From: Nocardia sp. BMG111209
Lineage (GTDB): Bacteria; Actinomycetota; Actinomycetes; Mycobacteriales; Mycobacteriaceae
Reading direction: 5' to 3'
Length of the DNA stretch: 64,000 bases
Assembly: GCF_000381925.1 (NCBI RefSeq)
Contig: NZ_KB907309.1
Coordinates: forward strand, 930,001-994,000
A program made the position numbers and the translations under genes. Below, piece after piece: positions 1 to 8,320 of this stretch (its first letter is position 1; each line of letters starts with the position of its first letter). Below the pieces are notes generated by a model. It was not told the DNA's origin, searched no databases, and was given only the letters and a program-made list of their open reading frames with translations.

Positions 1-1
1 C

Positions 2-1696
2 GATTACCTGCTGATGCTCGGGGCCAACCCGCTGGAATCCAACGGATCACTGTGCACCGCACCGGACTACCCGGGCCGGATCAAGGCGCTGCGGCGGCGC
101 GGCGGCCGGTTCGTGGTGGTCGATCCGCGGCGCACTCGCACCGCCAAGCAGGCCGACGAGCACGTCTTCGTGCGGCCGGGCAGCGATGCCTATCTGTTGT
201 TCGGGATCGTGCACACTCTGTTCGCGGAGGAGCTGACCACTGTCCGGGTCGAGGTCACCGGCCTCGACGAGATCCGCGCCGCCGCAGTGCCGTTCACGCC
301 CGAGGTGGTGTCCGGGCGCACCGGCGTCCCGGCGGCGACCGTGGTCCGGCTGGCGCGCGAACTGGCCGCCGCGCCGACGGCGGCCGTCTATGCCCGCATC
401 GGCACCTGCACCGCCGAATTCGGCACCGTCACGCAGTGGCTGGTCGACGTGATCAATACGCTCACCGGCAATCTCGACTCCCCCGGCGGCGCGATGTGGG
501 CCACGCCGGCCACACTCGGCATCGTCCGCACCCGGCCGTTCCGGCTCGGCCGGTGGACCAGCCGGGTGCGCGAACTACCCGAGGCCATGGGCGAATTCCC
601 GGTCGCGACCCTGGCCGACGAGATCGAGACCCCGGGCGAGGGGCAGATCCGGATGCTGGTCACGGTCGCCGGTAATCCGGTGCTGTCCGCGCCCAACGGC
701 GCTCGGCTCGATCGCGTACTGCCCGGTCTCGACTTCATGGTGAGCGTCGACCGCTACCTGAACGAGACGACCCGGCACGCCGATGTCATCCTGCCGCCGC
801 CGCGCACCCTGCAGTCGCCGCACTACGACTTCGCGCTGCTGGCGTTCGCGGTGCACAACTACGCCCGGTACTCGCCGCCGCTGGTCCCACTCGACGACCG
901 GCCCTCGGAGTCGGAGGTGGTGGCCCGGCTGGCGCTGGCGCTGCTCGGCCAGCAGCCCGAGCCCGGCCGCACCGCACTGGAATCGGTCGACGAACTGGTC
1001 ATCGCCGGCACCCTGCACAAGGCCGGGATCCCCGAACGCCGCGGCGATCTGCTCGGCGCCGACACCACCGAACAGCGGCTCGATCTCATGTTGCGGCTCG
1101 GGGCGTACGGCGAATGGAATCCGGCCGCGCTGCCCACGCCCTACGGTCCGCTGAATCTGAAAGTACTGCTGGACAATCCGCACGGAATCGACCTGGGCCC
1201 GCTGCGGCCGCGGCTTCCCGAGGTGCTACGGACCACCGCCCGCGCGGTCGATCTCGCCCCCGCACCGATGCTCGCCGATGTGACCCGGCTCACCGGCCGG
1301 CTCGCCGACGCCGCACCCGATGTCGTGCTGATCGGCCGCCGCCAGCTGCGGTCCAACAACAGCTGGATGCACAATGTGCCGACCCTGGTCGGCGGATCGA
1401 ATCGGTGCACGCTGCATGTCCATCCGGACGATATGACCCGGCTCGGCCTGGGCGAGCGTGCGGTGGTGAAGTCCGCGGCCGGCGCGATCACGGTGGTGGT
1501 CGAGCCGAACGGCGACATCATGCCCGGGGTGGTCAGCCTGCCGCACGGCTGGGGCCACGCCGACACCGCGAGTCAGACGGTGGCGAGCGCGCACGCGGGT
1601 GTCAGCGCCAACGTGCTGACCGACGATTCCGTGGTCGACGTACCGTCCGGGAATGCCGTCTTCAACGGGGTGCCCGTCACCGTGAGCCCGGCCTGA
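2..1696 (+). CDS. Molybdopterin-dependent oxidoreductase, C-terminal part (5' end outside window)
   Basis: The reading frame is open from the first bases of the window, so the N-terminus (and any 4Fe-4S motif) lies upstream. The visible 564 residues match the molybdopterin oxidoreductase catalytic fold: an early LGANPLESNG segment, then VVVDPRRTRTAKQAD typical of the cofactor-binding Rossmann-like domain. Near the C-terminus, QLRSNNSWMHN and LPHGWGH belong to the molydopterin dinucleotide-binding domain. Formate dehydrogenase, assimilatory nitrate reductase and generic FdhA-like proteins share these segments, so the substrate cannot be told from this part. The next gene is convergent, 25 bp away. 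It has no evident link to the cell-wall cluster that follows. Confidence 0.85.
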   Translation, partial: DYLLMLGANPLESNGSLCTAPDYPGRIKALRRRGGRFVVVDPRRTRTAKQADEHVFVRPGSDAYLLFGIVHTLFAEELTTVRVEVTGLDEIRAAAVPFTPEVVSGRTGVPAATVVRLARELAAAPTAAVYARIGTCTAEFGTVTQWLVDVINTLTGNLDSPGGAMWATPATLGIVRTRPFRLGRWTSRVRELPEAMGEFPVATLADEIETPGEGQIRMLVTVAGNPVLSAPNGARLDRVLPGLDFMVSVDRYLNETTRHADVILPPPRTLQSPHYDFALLAFAVHNYARYSPPLVPLDDRPSESEVVARLALALLGQQPEPGRTALESVDELVIAGTLHKAGIPERRGDLLGADTTEQRLDLMLRLGAYGEWNPAALPTPYGPLNLKVLLDNPHGIDLGPLRPRLPEVLRTTARAVDLAPAPMLADVTRLTGRLADAAPDVVLIGRRQLRSNNSWMHNVPTLVGGSNRCTLHVHPDDMTRLGLGERAVVKSAAGAITVVVEPNGDIMPGVVSLPHGWGHADTASQTVASAHAGVSANVLTDDSVVDVPSGNAVFNGVPVTVSPA

Positions 1697-1721
1697 GCCG
1701 GCCCGGTCGAGACGTGCGGGT

Positions 1722-2171
1722 TCAGCGCAGTTTGAAGATCACCGCGCGCTGCACCACGAAGTTGATCACTGTGGCGGTGCCCTGGGCGATCACGAAGGCC
1801 AGCGGCTTGCGCCACCACTGATCCTCGAGCGTGAAGTAGAGGAGCTGGTTGATCCCCACCTGCACGGCGAAGGTCACCGCGTACAGCACGACGACCGCCA
1901 GGAAACGCTTGCGGCTGGGCTCGGCCCGGAAGGTCCAGCGCCGGTTGATCAGGTAGGCCGTTGTGGTGCCCGCGACGAAGCTGACCGATTTGGCCGCCGC
2001 CACCGGCAGTCCGGCCATGCCCAGCAGCACGTACAGCCCGTAGTCGATGATCGCGGAGAAACCGCCCGACAGTACGAACCGCACCAGTTGCGTCTTCAGG
2101 TCCGTGGCGACCTGCTGCTCGTCCATGACGGGCAGGTCGACCGGCAGGGGGACATGGGGCTCCGCACTCAC
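1722..2171 (-). CDS. GtrA-like membrane protein (Rv3789-type)
   Basis: A small integral membrane protein of about 149 residues with four predicted hydrophobic helices and the GtrA-family segment AYLINRRWTF between helices 2 and 3. In mycobacteria the homologue sits beside dprE1 and has been proposed to move or scaffold decaprenyl-phosphoryl-arabinose for arabinan synthesis; the exact role is debated. Divergent from dprE1, as in M. tuberculosis. I chose GTG at 2171 because a TACGCT -10 hexamer ends 7 nt upstream, suggesting a leaderless message. GTG at 2177 would lie almost inside that hexamer. Family call is secure; function is inferred from synteny. Confidence 0.85.
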   Translation of the reverse strand: MSAEPHVPLPVDLPVMDEQQVATDLKTQLVRFVLSGGFSAIIDYGLYVLLGMAGLPVAAAKSVSFVAGTTTAYLINRRWTFRAEPSRKRFLAVVVLYAVTFAVQVGINQLLYFTLEDQWWRKPLAFVIAQGTATVINFVVQRAVIFKLR

Positions 2172-2178
2172 CCGCACG

Positions 2179-2184
2179 AGCGTA
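2179..2184 (-). promoter_or_regulatory. -10 hexamer TACGCT of gtrA-like gene (leaderless)
   Basis: TACGCT on the minus strand fits the actinobacterial -10 pattern TANNNT and lies 7 nt upstream of GTG 2171. No Shine-Dalgarno sequence precedes that GTG. No convincing -35 is visible. Confidence 0.5.
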
Positions 2185-2399
2185 GCGGGGCCGGGCGGTC
2201 ACCACGAATCTGTTCGAGACATCGTGTGCGGGGCAACGGCGACGATCACGTGCGATGATCTTGCCGCGCCGCACCGCGTGCGCCGTCGGTTCGGATCCGC
2301 ACAGCCGGATCGTGAGCCGGTATACGGGCCCGACCTGTGACATCGGTCCCGAACCCGGGTGACGTGGACGACACCCGGCCCTTTGTCGGGTCATGCCTG

Positions 2400-2405
2400 T
2401 AGCCT
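2400..2405 (+). promoter_or_regulatory. -10 hexamer TAGCCT of dprE1 (leaderless)
   Basis: TAGCCT is followed by exactly 8 nt and then ATG 2414, so transcription probably starts on the A of the start codon. An in-frame upstream ATG at 2393 would sit before this -10 and lacks a ribosome binding site. A short inverted repeat, ACCCGG/TCGGGT at about 2373-2391, lies just upstream. Confidence 0.55.
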
Positions 2406-2413
2406 CTATCCCG

Positions 2414-3871
2414 ATGTCCACGAATGCTCAGACCTCCACAGCGGTGGCCTCGGCCGAGACCACGACGGGTACCGACACGTACTCGCTACCGACGCGTATG
2501 CGGCGGCTCACGGGATGGGGTCGTACCGCGCCCACCTCCGCCGAAGTGCTCTCCACCGGCGATCCGGAGCTGATCGCGAAGGCCGTTGCCCTCGTCGCCG
2601 AGGAGAACGAGTCGAAGCCGGCCCACCTGCGCCGCGGTGTCATCGCGCGCGGCCTGGCCCGCTCCTACGGAGACAACGCCCAGAACGCCGGCGGCCTCGT
2701 CGTCGACATGACCGCGATGAGCCGCATCCACCGCATCGACCGTGACACCCATCTGGTCGACGTGGACGCCGGCGTCAACCTCGACCAGCTGATGCGGGCC
2801 GCGCTGCCGTTCGGCCTGTGGGTTCCGGTGCTGCCGGGCACCCGCCAGGTCACCGTCGGCGGCGCCATCGGCTCCGATATCCACGGCAAGAACCATCACA
2901 GCGCGGGCAGCTTCGGCAACCATGTGCGCTCGATGGACCTGCTGACCGCCGACGGGCAGATCCAGCACATCTCCCCCAAGCGCAACGCGAAGCTGTTCTG
3001 GGCCACCATCGGTGGCTGTGGTCTGACCGGCATCATCCTGCGGGCCACCATCGAGATGACGCCGACCGAGTCCGCGTACTTCATCGCCGACGGCGATGTC
3101 ACCGCCGATCTGGACGAGACGGTCGCCTTCCACAGCGACGGTTCCGAGGATCGCTACGCGTACAGCTCGGCCTGGTTCGACGCCATCAGCCCCGAGCCGA
3201 AGCTCGGCCGCGCCGCGATCTCCCGCGGCAACCTGGCGAAACTGGATCAGCTGCCGCCGAAGCTGCGCAAGGATCCGTTGCGGTTCAACGGCAAGACCTT
3301 CTTCACGGTGCCGGACATCTTCCCGAACGGGCTGGCCAACAAGTACACGTTCACCCCGATCGGCGAGCTCTGGTACCGCAAGTCGGGCACCTATCGGGGC
3401 AAGGTGCAGAGCCTGACGCAGTTCTATCACCCGCTCGACATGATGGGTGAGTGGAACCGCGCCTACGGCTCGCACGGCTTCCTGCAGTATCAGTTCGTGG
3501 TGCCGCCGGAAGCGGTCGAGGAATTCAAGAACATCATCCGCGACATCCAGCGGTCCGGGTTCTACTCGTTCCTCAACGTGTTCAAGCTGTTCGGGCCGGG
3601 CAACCAGGCCCCGCTGAGCTTCCCGATGCCGGGCTGGAACGTGTGCGTCGATTTCCCGATCACGGCCGGGCTCAACGATTTCGTGACCGAACTCGACCGC
3701 CGGGTCCTGGAATTCGGCGGCCGGCTCTACACGGCGAAGGATTCCCGCACCTCCGCGGAGACCTTCCATCAGATGTATCCCCGGATCGACGAGTGGATCA
3801 AGGTCCGCCGCAGCGTCGATCCGCACGGTGTGTTCATGTCCGATATGGCGAGAAGGCTGGAGCTGCAGTGA
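2414..3871 (+). CDS. dprE1: Decaprenylphosphoryl-beta-D-ribose 2'-oxidase
   Basis: FAD-dependent oxidase that converts decaprenyl-phosphoryl-ribose (DPR) to the 2'-keto intermediate; with DprE2 it makes DPA, the only arabinose donor for arabinogalactan and lipoarabinomannan. The 485-residue protein matches the mycobacterial enzyme almost throughout: [13 protein letters not shown] and [21 protein letters not shown] in the FAD domain, [16 protein letters not shown] in the substrate domain, and YTAKDSRT containing the catalytic lysine. The cysteine attacked by benzothiazinones (Cys387 in M. tuberculosis) is present as Cys411 in WNVCVDF. The protein is about 24 residues longer than the M. tuberculosis enzyme, all at the N-terminus. 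Start chosen as ATG 2414 from the leaderless promoter. First gene of an operon with dprE2. Confidence 0.97.
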   Translation: MSTNAQTSTAVASAETTTGTDTYSLPTRMRRLTGWGRTAPTSAEVLSTGDPELIAKAVALVAEENESKPAHLRRGVIARGLARSYGDNAQNAGGLVVDMTAMSRIHRIDRDTHLVDVDAGVNLDQLMRAALPFGLWVPVLPGTRQVTVGGAIGSDIHGKNHHSAGSFGNHVRSMDLLTADGQIQHISPKRNAKLFWATIGGCGLTGIILRATIEMTPTESAYFIADGDVTADLDETVAFHSDGSEDRYAYSSAWFDAISPEPKLGRAAISRGNLAKLDQLPPKLRKDPLRFNGKTFFTVPDIFPNGLANKYTFTPIGELWYRKSGTYRGKVQSLTQFYHPLDMMGEWNRAYGSHGFLQYQFVVPPEAVEEFKNIIRDIQRSGFYSFLNVFKLFGPGNQAPLSFPMPGWNVCVDFPITAGLNDFVTELDRRVLEFGGRLYTAKDSRTSAETFHQMYPRIDEWIKVRRSVDPHGVFMSDMARRLELQ

Positions 3872-3887
3872 GCGGTGAGATCACCAA

Positions 3888-4649
3888 ATGATCAACGCAG
3901 TGGGTAATCCGCAGGCGATTCTGTTGCTGGGCGGTACCTCGGAGATCGGTCTGGCGATCGTCGGCGAGTACCTGAAGAAGGGCCCGGCCCGCGTGATCCT
4001 CGCCGCCCTGCCGAACGATCCGCTGCGCGCGGACGCGGTGGCGCAGGTCGAGGCCGCGGGCGCCGCTTCGGTCGAACTCGTCGACTTCGACGCGCTGGAC
4101 ACCGGCAGCCACCCCAAGGTGATCGAGGCCGCGTGGGCCGAGAGCGATGTCGACGTGGCGATCGTCGCGTTCGGTATCGACGGCGACGGCGAGGTCTTCT
4201 GGCAGGACCAGCGCAAGGCCGTGCTGATGGCCGAGATCAACTACACCGCCGCGGTTTCGGTGGGCGTACTGCTCGCCGAGAAGATGAAGGCGCAGGGCTA
4301 CGGCCGGATCCTGGCGATGTCCTCGGTCGCCGGCGAGCGGGTGCGCCGCTTCAACTTCGTGTACGGCTCGACGAAGGCCGGCCTCGACGGCTTCTACCTC
4401 GGCCTCGGCGAGGCGCTGCGCTCCTTCGGCCCGCGGGTGCTGGTCATCCGGCCAGGCCAGGTGCGCACCAAGCTGTCCGCGCACGTCAAGGAGAACGCGC
4501 TGACGGTCGACAAGCACGACGTGGCGGCCGAGGCGGTCGCCGCGGCCGAGAAGGGCCGCGAGATCATCTGGGTACCCGGCACCTTCCGCTGGGTCATGAT
4601 GATCCTCCGCCACATCCCGCGGCCGATCTTCCGCAAGCTCCCCATCTGA
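3888..4649 (+). CDS. dprE2: Decaprenylphosphoryl-2-keto-beta-D-erythro-pentose reductase
   Basis: Short-chain dehydrogenase that reduces the DprE1 product with NAD(P)H to give decaprenyl-phosphoryl-arabinose. The 253-residue length equals the family norm. The nucleotide-binding motif is GGTSEIG near residue 15, and the catalytic set is MSSVAG followed by YGSTK. The C-terminus ends in a hydrophobic, basic segment ([17 protein letters not shown]) that may touch the membrane. It begins 16 bp after dprE1, so the two are almost certainly co-transcribed, and two strong hairpins follow the stop codon. Identity is clear from sequence plus position. Confidence 0.96.
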   Translation: MINAVGNPQAILLLGGTSEIGLAIVGEYLKKGPARVILAALPNDPLRADAVAQVEAAGAASVELVDFDALDTGSHPKVIEAAWAESDVDVAIVAFGIDGDGEVFWQDQRKAVLMAEINYTAAVSVGVLLAEKMKAQGYGRILAMSSVAGERVRRFNFVYGSTKAGLDGFYLGLGEALRSFGPRVLVIRPGQVRTKLSAHVKENALTVDKHDVAAEAVAAAEKGREIIWVPGTFRWVMMILRHIPRPIFRKLPI

Positions 4650-4655
4650 TCCACC

Positions 4656-4715
4656 GCGAGCGGCTTCGTGCCGCTCGCAGGAAGGCGCTCTCCGGCCCGC
4701 CGGAGGGCGCCTTTT
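4656..4715 (+). terminator. Double hairpin terminator of dprE1-dprE2
   Basis: First hairpin 4656-4678: 9-bp stem GCGAGCGGC/GCCGCTCGC with loop TTCGT. Second hairpin 4682-4711: about 14-15 bp, AAGGCGC and CTCCGGC pairing with GCCGGAG and GCGCCTT, directly followed by TTTT. The second is a classic intrinsic terminator, so aftA should have its own promoter. Confidence 0.85.
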
Positions 4716-4746
4716 CCGATGCGTGGGGTGACGGCGCGGCCACCGG

Positions 4747-4773
4747 TTGTCCACAGGCGGCCGATTGTCCACA
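4747..4773 (+). promoter_or_regulatory. Two DnaA-box-like sites TTGTCCACA upstream of aftA
   Basis: TTGTCCACA occurs at 4747-4755 and again at 4765-4773, same orientation, 18 bp apart. A one-mismatch copy (TGGTCCACA) lies at 4852-4860. TTGTCCACA is the DnaA-box consensus of GC-rich actinobacteria. Whether DnaA binds here is inference; the sites sit just upstream of the aftA promoter. Confidence 0.45.
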
Positions 4774-4832
4774 AGGTTTTCGCGACCCCGGTGACCGGCA
4801 TGCACGGACCGTCCGGGTTTCGCGGCTACTTG

Positions 4833-4838
4833 TAGGCT
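4833..4838 (+). promoter_or_regulatory. -10 hexamer TAGGCT of aftA
   Basis: TAGGCT matches TANNNT. Transcription would start near 4845, just before a five-codon open frame (4851-4868) and about 40 nt before the preferred aftA start. Confidence 0.45.
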
Positions 4839-4850
4839 GACCCACGGCCC

Positions 4851-4868
4851 ATGGTCCACAGGCTATGA
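4851..4868 (+). other. Possible five-codon leader ORF (MVHRL) before aftA
   Basis: ATG GTC CAC AGG CTA TGA. It begins shortly after the predicted transcription start, and its stop overlaps an in-frame aftA ATG (4865) as ATGA. If translated, it would deliver terminating ribosomes to the aftA start region. Too short to call real from sequence alone. Confidence 0.25.
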
Positions 4869-4885
4869 AGAGGTGCGGAGGCGGC

Positions 4886-7198
4886 GTGCGAGAACTGGTC
4901 CGGCAGGTCGGCGGGGGGCTCGGCGAGGCGGTGCTCGCGATCGTGGTCGCGGCGGTCGTCGCGGCCGTCGGGCTCGAGGCGTTCTCGGTCGTGCACTGGC
5001 CGGCGTTCAACTCCTCCAACGTGACCCGGTCGATCACCACGGTCGGGCAGGTCGTGACGATCGCACTGCTGGTCGGCGCGGTCGCGCTGATCCGGCTGCG
5101 CCGGGCCCGCCGGTTCGCCGAAGTGCTGACCTGGGTGGGTATTTCGGGCTTCGTCACGGTCACGCTGGGTATGCCGCTGGCGGCCACCAAGCTGTATCTG
5201 CTGGGTATCTCGGTGGATCAGGAGTTCCGTACCGAATACCTCACCCGGCTCACCGACACCGCAGCCCTGCACGACATGACCTATGCCGGGCTGCCGCCGT
5301 TCTATCCGGCAGGCTGGTTCTGGATCGGCGGCCGCGTGGCGAATCTGCTGGGCGTCGCAGGCTGGGAGGCGTTCAAGCCCTGGGCCATCATGTCCCTGTC
5401 GATCGCCTCGGTACTCGCATATGTGTTGTGGTCGAAGCTGATCCGAGCCGACTGGGCGGTTGCCGTCGCGGCGGTGACCACGGTGGTGATGGTGGCCTAC
5501 GCCTCACCCGAGGCATACAGCGCCGTCCTGGTCATCCTGTTCGCACCGGCGATGGTGCTGGCCTGGGGAGCGCTGTACCGCCCCGAACTAGCCGACGACG
5601 CTCGGCCGGACACGGTCGAAACTCGATCTACCACCGCCGAAACCCAGTCGGCCACCGCTGAAGTCCAGCCAGCCACTGCCGACGCCCGACCTGCCACTGC
5701 CGACACTCGGCCAGCGACCGCCGGAACCCAACCTGCCACGGCCGACATTCGGCCAGCCACCGCTGAAACCCGGCTGGCCACTGCCGAAGCCCAACCGGCC
5801 ACCGCCGCCGCCCGGTCAGCGACCGCCGAAACCCATTCAGCCACCACCGAAACCCGGTCGGCCACCACCGAAACCCAAACTGCCACGGCCGACACTCAGT
5901 CAGCCACCGCTGAAACCCGGCTGGCCACTGCCGACTCCTGGCCAGCCACCGTCGACGCCCGGCCGCCCACCGCTGACGTCCGGCCGGCCACCGCTGAACC
6001 CCGGCCGACCACTGCCGGGGGTTGGGGGGCGGTGCTGGGAACCGGGTTGTTCCTTGGTGTTTCGGCGATGTCCTACAGCTTGTTCTTCGTGGTGGCGGTA
6101 TTCGCCGTCGTGCTGATGGGACTGCTGGCCTGGCTGTCGCTGTGGTGGCAGCAGCGGACGAATCCGTGGCGGCTGTTGTGGCCCATCCTGATTCGGCTGA
6201 TCGGGATGGGGGTGCTCGCCGGGATTCTCGCCCTGCTGGTGTGGGCGCCGTATCTGGCCAAGGCGCTCACCGGCGGCCGGGCTCTGTCGAACACGGCCTT
6301 CCACTATCTGCCGGAGTCCGGGTCGCAGTTGCCGCTGCCGATGTTCGAGTTCTCGCTGCTGGGTGCGCTGTGCCTGGTCGGCACGGTCTGGCTGGTGTTG
6401 CGGTCGGTTCGTTCGCGGCGGGCGCAGGCGCTCGGGATCGCGGTGGTAGCGATCTATCTGTGGTCACTGCTGTCGATGGCCGTCACCGTCGGCGGCACCA
6501 CGCTGCTGTCGTTCCGGTTGGAGCCGATCCTGCAGGTGCTGCTGGCCGCAGCCGGGGTGTTCGGGCTGGCGGAGGGCGGCCGCGCGATCTACCGGGCGCT
6601 GAACGAGCCACAGCGGTTCCGGACGGTGGCCGTGGTGGTGTCCGTGCTGGCGGTACTGGCCTTCGCCCAGCACATCCCGAACATCCTGAGCAACGAGATC
6701 ACCACCGCCTACACCGATACCGACGGCAACGGTGAACGCGCCGACAAGCGCAGCCCGTCCGCGGTGTCCTGGTACCGGGCCGTCGACGCGGCCCTGCTCG
6801 CCGACACCGGACGCCCCCGTGACCAGACCGTGGTGCTCACCGCCGACACCAGCTTCCTGGCCTACTACCCCTACTTCGGATTCCAGGCGCTCACCTCGCA
6901 CTACGCCAATCCGCTGGCCGACTTCGCCGGCCGCGCCCGGGAGATCGGGCATTGGAGTTCGCTGAAGACACCTGCCGAACTACTCGACGCGCTCGCCGCC
7001 AGCCCGTGGCGGACGCCGGATGCGTTCGTATTCCGCACCAGCGGGGACAACTACACCCTGCGCCTGTCCGAGGACGTCTACCCGAACGACCCCAACGTGC
7101 GGCGCTACACGGTCACCTTCCCCAAGACGCTGTTCGACGATCCACATTTCCACAGCACGGTCGCCGGCCCGTTCACGGTGATCACCGTCCAACGCTGA
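4886..7198 (+). CDS. aftA: Galactan 5-O-arabinofuranosyltransferase AftA with a tandem-repeat insertion
   Basis: Adds the first arabinofuranose residues to the galactan chain using decaprenyl-phosphoryl-arabinose; a polytopic GT-C membrane enzyme. The conserved stretch SVDQEFRTEYLTRLTDTAAL and GLPPFYPAGWFWIGGR is near-identical to the mycobacterial protein. The C-terminal extracytoplasmic end (QDVYPN-like DVYPNDPNVRRYTV) is also kept. Start GTG 4886 follows GGAGG with 4-nt spacing; an in-frame ATG at 4865 is possible. The 770-residue length exceeds the usual ~643 because residues about 245-377 are a heptad-repeat insertion between two membrane helices. Without it the length is normal. The enzyme call is strong; the effect of the insertion is unknown. 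Confidence 0.95.
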   Translation: MRELVRQVGGGLGEAVLAIVVAAVVAAVGLEAFSVVHWPAFNSSNVTRSITTVGQVVTIALLVGAVALIRLRRARRFAEVLTWVGISGFVTVTLGMPLAATKLYLLGISVDQEFRTEYLTRLTDTAALHDMTYAGLPPFYPAGWFWIGGRVANLLGVAGWEAFKPWAIMSLSIASVLAYVLWSKLIRADWAVAVAAVTTVVMVAYASPEAYSAVLVILFAPAMVLAWGALYRPELADDARPDTVETRSTTAETQSATAEVQPATADARPATADTRPATAGTQPATADIRPATAETRLATAEAQPATAAARSATAETHSATTETRSATTETQTATADTQSATAETRLATADSWPATVDARPPTADVRPATAEPRPTTAGGWGAVLGTGLFLGVSAMSYSLFFVVAVFAVVLMGLLAWLSLWWQQRTNPWRLLWPILIRLIGMGVLAGILALLVWAPYLAKALTGGRALSNTAFHYLPESGSQLPLPMFEFSLLGALCLVGTVWLVLRSVRSRRAQALGIAVVAIYLWSLLSMAVTVGGTTLLSFRLEPILQVLLAAAGVFGLAEGGRAIYRALNEPQRFRTVAVVVSVLAVLAFAQHIPNILSNEITTAYTDTDGNGERADKRSPSAVSWYRAVDAALLADTGRPRDQTVVLTADTSFLAYYPYFGFQALTSHYANPLADFAGRAREIGHWSSLKTPAELLDALAASPWRTPDAFVFRTSGDNYTLRLSEDVYPNDPNVRRYTVTFPKTLFDDPHFHSTVAGPFTVITVQR
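5618..6016 (+). repeat. In-frame minisatellite, 19 x 21 bp, inside aftA
   Basis: Nineteen consecutive 21-bp units, with no change of length, encode heptads of the type ETRSATA, DARPATA or ETQSATA. The array is 399 bp with a fixed reading frame and point variation mostly at heptad positions 1, 3 and 4. It replaces a short loop (about seven residues in M. tuberculosis AftA) between FAPAMVLAWGALYRPE and GWGAVLGTGLFLG, two hydrophobic segments. The units are rich in Thr, Ala, Pro and charged residues and should be unstructured. Confidence 0.95.
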
Positions 7199-7261
7199 AA
7201 CCGGCCCAGCCCAGCCTGGTCGACCGAACTTCGACCGGCCTGGTGACTGGACCGGCCATAC

Positions 7262-7830
7262 CGACCGCAGCGTGGACCGGCCCAATCGACCGCGACCAGA
7301 CCAGCCCAGTCGACTGCGACCGGGCCCGCCATACCGACCACAGCGGGGACCGGCCCGATCGACTACACACGGACCGGGCCGATCGACCGGACAGGACCGG
7401 CCGCAGCGGGAGTCGGTCCGATCGACCCGCGCACGGACCGGGCTGATCGACCGCGACCGGACCGGCCATACCGACCGCAGCGGGGGCTGGCCCAATCGAC
7501 CGCGACCAGACCAGCCCAGTCGACTGCGACCGGGCCCGCCATACCGACCACAGCGGGGATCGGCCCAATCGACTGCACACGGACCGGGCCGATCGACCGG
7601 ACAGGACCGGCCGCAGCGGGGGCCGACCCAATCGACCGCGACCGGACCAGCTCGGTCGACTGCGACCGGATCCGCCATACCGAACGCAGCGGGGATCGGC
7701 CCGATCGACCGCACACGGACCGGGCCGATCGACCGGACAAGACCGGCCGTACCGACCGCAGCGGGAGTCGGCCCGATCGACCGCACACGGCCGGGCCGAT
7801 CGACCGCGACCGGACCCGGCCGAGTTGACC
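7262..7830. repeat. Imperfect long tandem repeats after aftA
   Basis: Built from the cores CGATCGACCG and ACCGGGCCGATCGACC alternating with CATACCGACC(G/A)CAGCGGGG. A block starting CCCAATCGAC at 7281 recurs at 7491 (210 bp later) and again at 7627 (136 bp later, shortened). Copies differ by substitutions and block deletions, as in a decaying minisatellite. Confidence 0.85.
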
Positions 7831-8147
7831 GCACCGGGACTGGCCCAGTCGACGGCACCGACACCGTTGACCGCATCGGGGCCCGTCCTGGTCGACACGC
7901 ACCCGGACCGTCCCGGTCGGCGCACCCAGACCGTCCCGGTTGGCCGCACGCGGACCGTCTTGGTCGACCGCGAGCCGCAGATCGGGATCCGTCGTGCGGT
8001 GGGGGGAGGACCGCCACCGCCACTGTGCCGATGGATGTGCGCCGGCTGGCGTGGCGTCATCGCGATTCCGGACGGTCGATGACCGGCCGGAATCGGAGTG
8101 ATCGGGGTAACAGTCGGCCGGGGACGACCCTCGGCTGTGCACAAGTC

Positions 8148-8195
8148 TGTGGACTACTGCACATTCCTGTGGATAAGTCGCACTTCTGTGGATAA
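8148..8195 (-). promoter_or_regulatory. Cluster of three DnaA-box-like sites upstream of embC
   Basis: On the minus strand, TTATCCACA occurs twice (8168-8176 and 8187-8195, read as TGTGGATAA on the plus strand), plus TAGTCCACA at 8148-8156. The spacing is 20 and 19 bp, about two helical turns. TTATCCACA is the textbook high-affinity DnaA box. A role in embC control or DnaA titration is inference. Confidence 0.5.
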
Positions 8196-8306
8196 CTCGG
8201 GCCATTGGGGGCCGCTCACGGCGGCCGGGTGAGCGATTCGGGTGGTTCCCGGGCAGGCTCCCGTCCCGGGTGGTGGATGCCGGCAGATTCCACGACCCGT
8301 TATGGC

Positions 8307-8312
8307 TAGCAT
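8307..8312 (+). promoter_or_regulatory. -10 hexamer TAGCAT of embC (leaderless)
   Basis: TAGCAT is followed by exactly 8 nt and then GTG 8321. No ribosome binding site precedes that GTG, and the deduced protein starts just before the first membrane helix as in other Emb proteins. Confidence 0.55.
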
Positions 8313-8320
8313 CGTGCTTC

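Larger units (their letters stand above)
7199..8306. other. Long intergenic region aftA-embC
   Basis: About 1.1 kb without a credible gene. The first two thirds is imperfect repeat DNA (see 7262-7830). The 3' third has three DnaA-box-like sites (8148-8195), an inverted repeat CGCTCAC/GTGAGCG (8213-8235, 9-nt spacer) and the embC promoter. Several long reading frames on both strands exist only because the repeats lack stop codons. They are Arg/Pro- or Gly/Ser-rich with no recognisable fold. Confidence 0.7.

Noticed and set aside
7272..8195. A 307-codon Arg/Pro-rich frame (and several minus-strand frames) in the aftA-embC gap
   Set aside because: The frames exist because the repeat units lack stop codons. 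No ribosome site, no globular composition, and they overlap each other on both strands.
8148..8195. Chromosomal origin of replication
   Set aside because: Only three DnaA-like boxes, no AT-rich unwinding region, and no dnaA, dnaN, rpmH or gyrase genes nearby.
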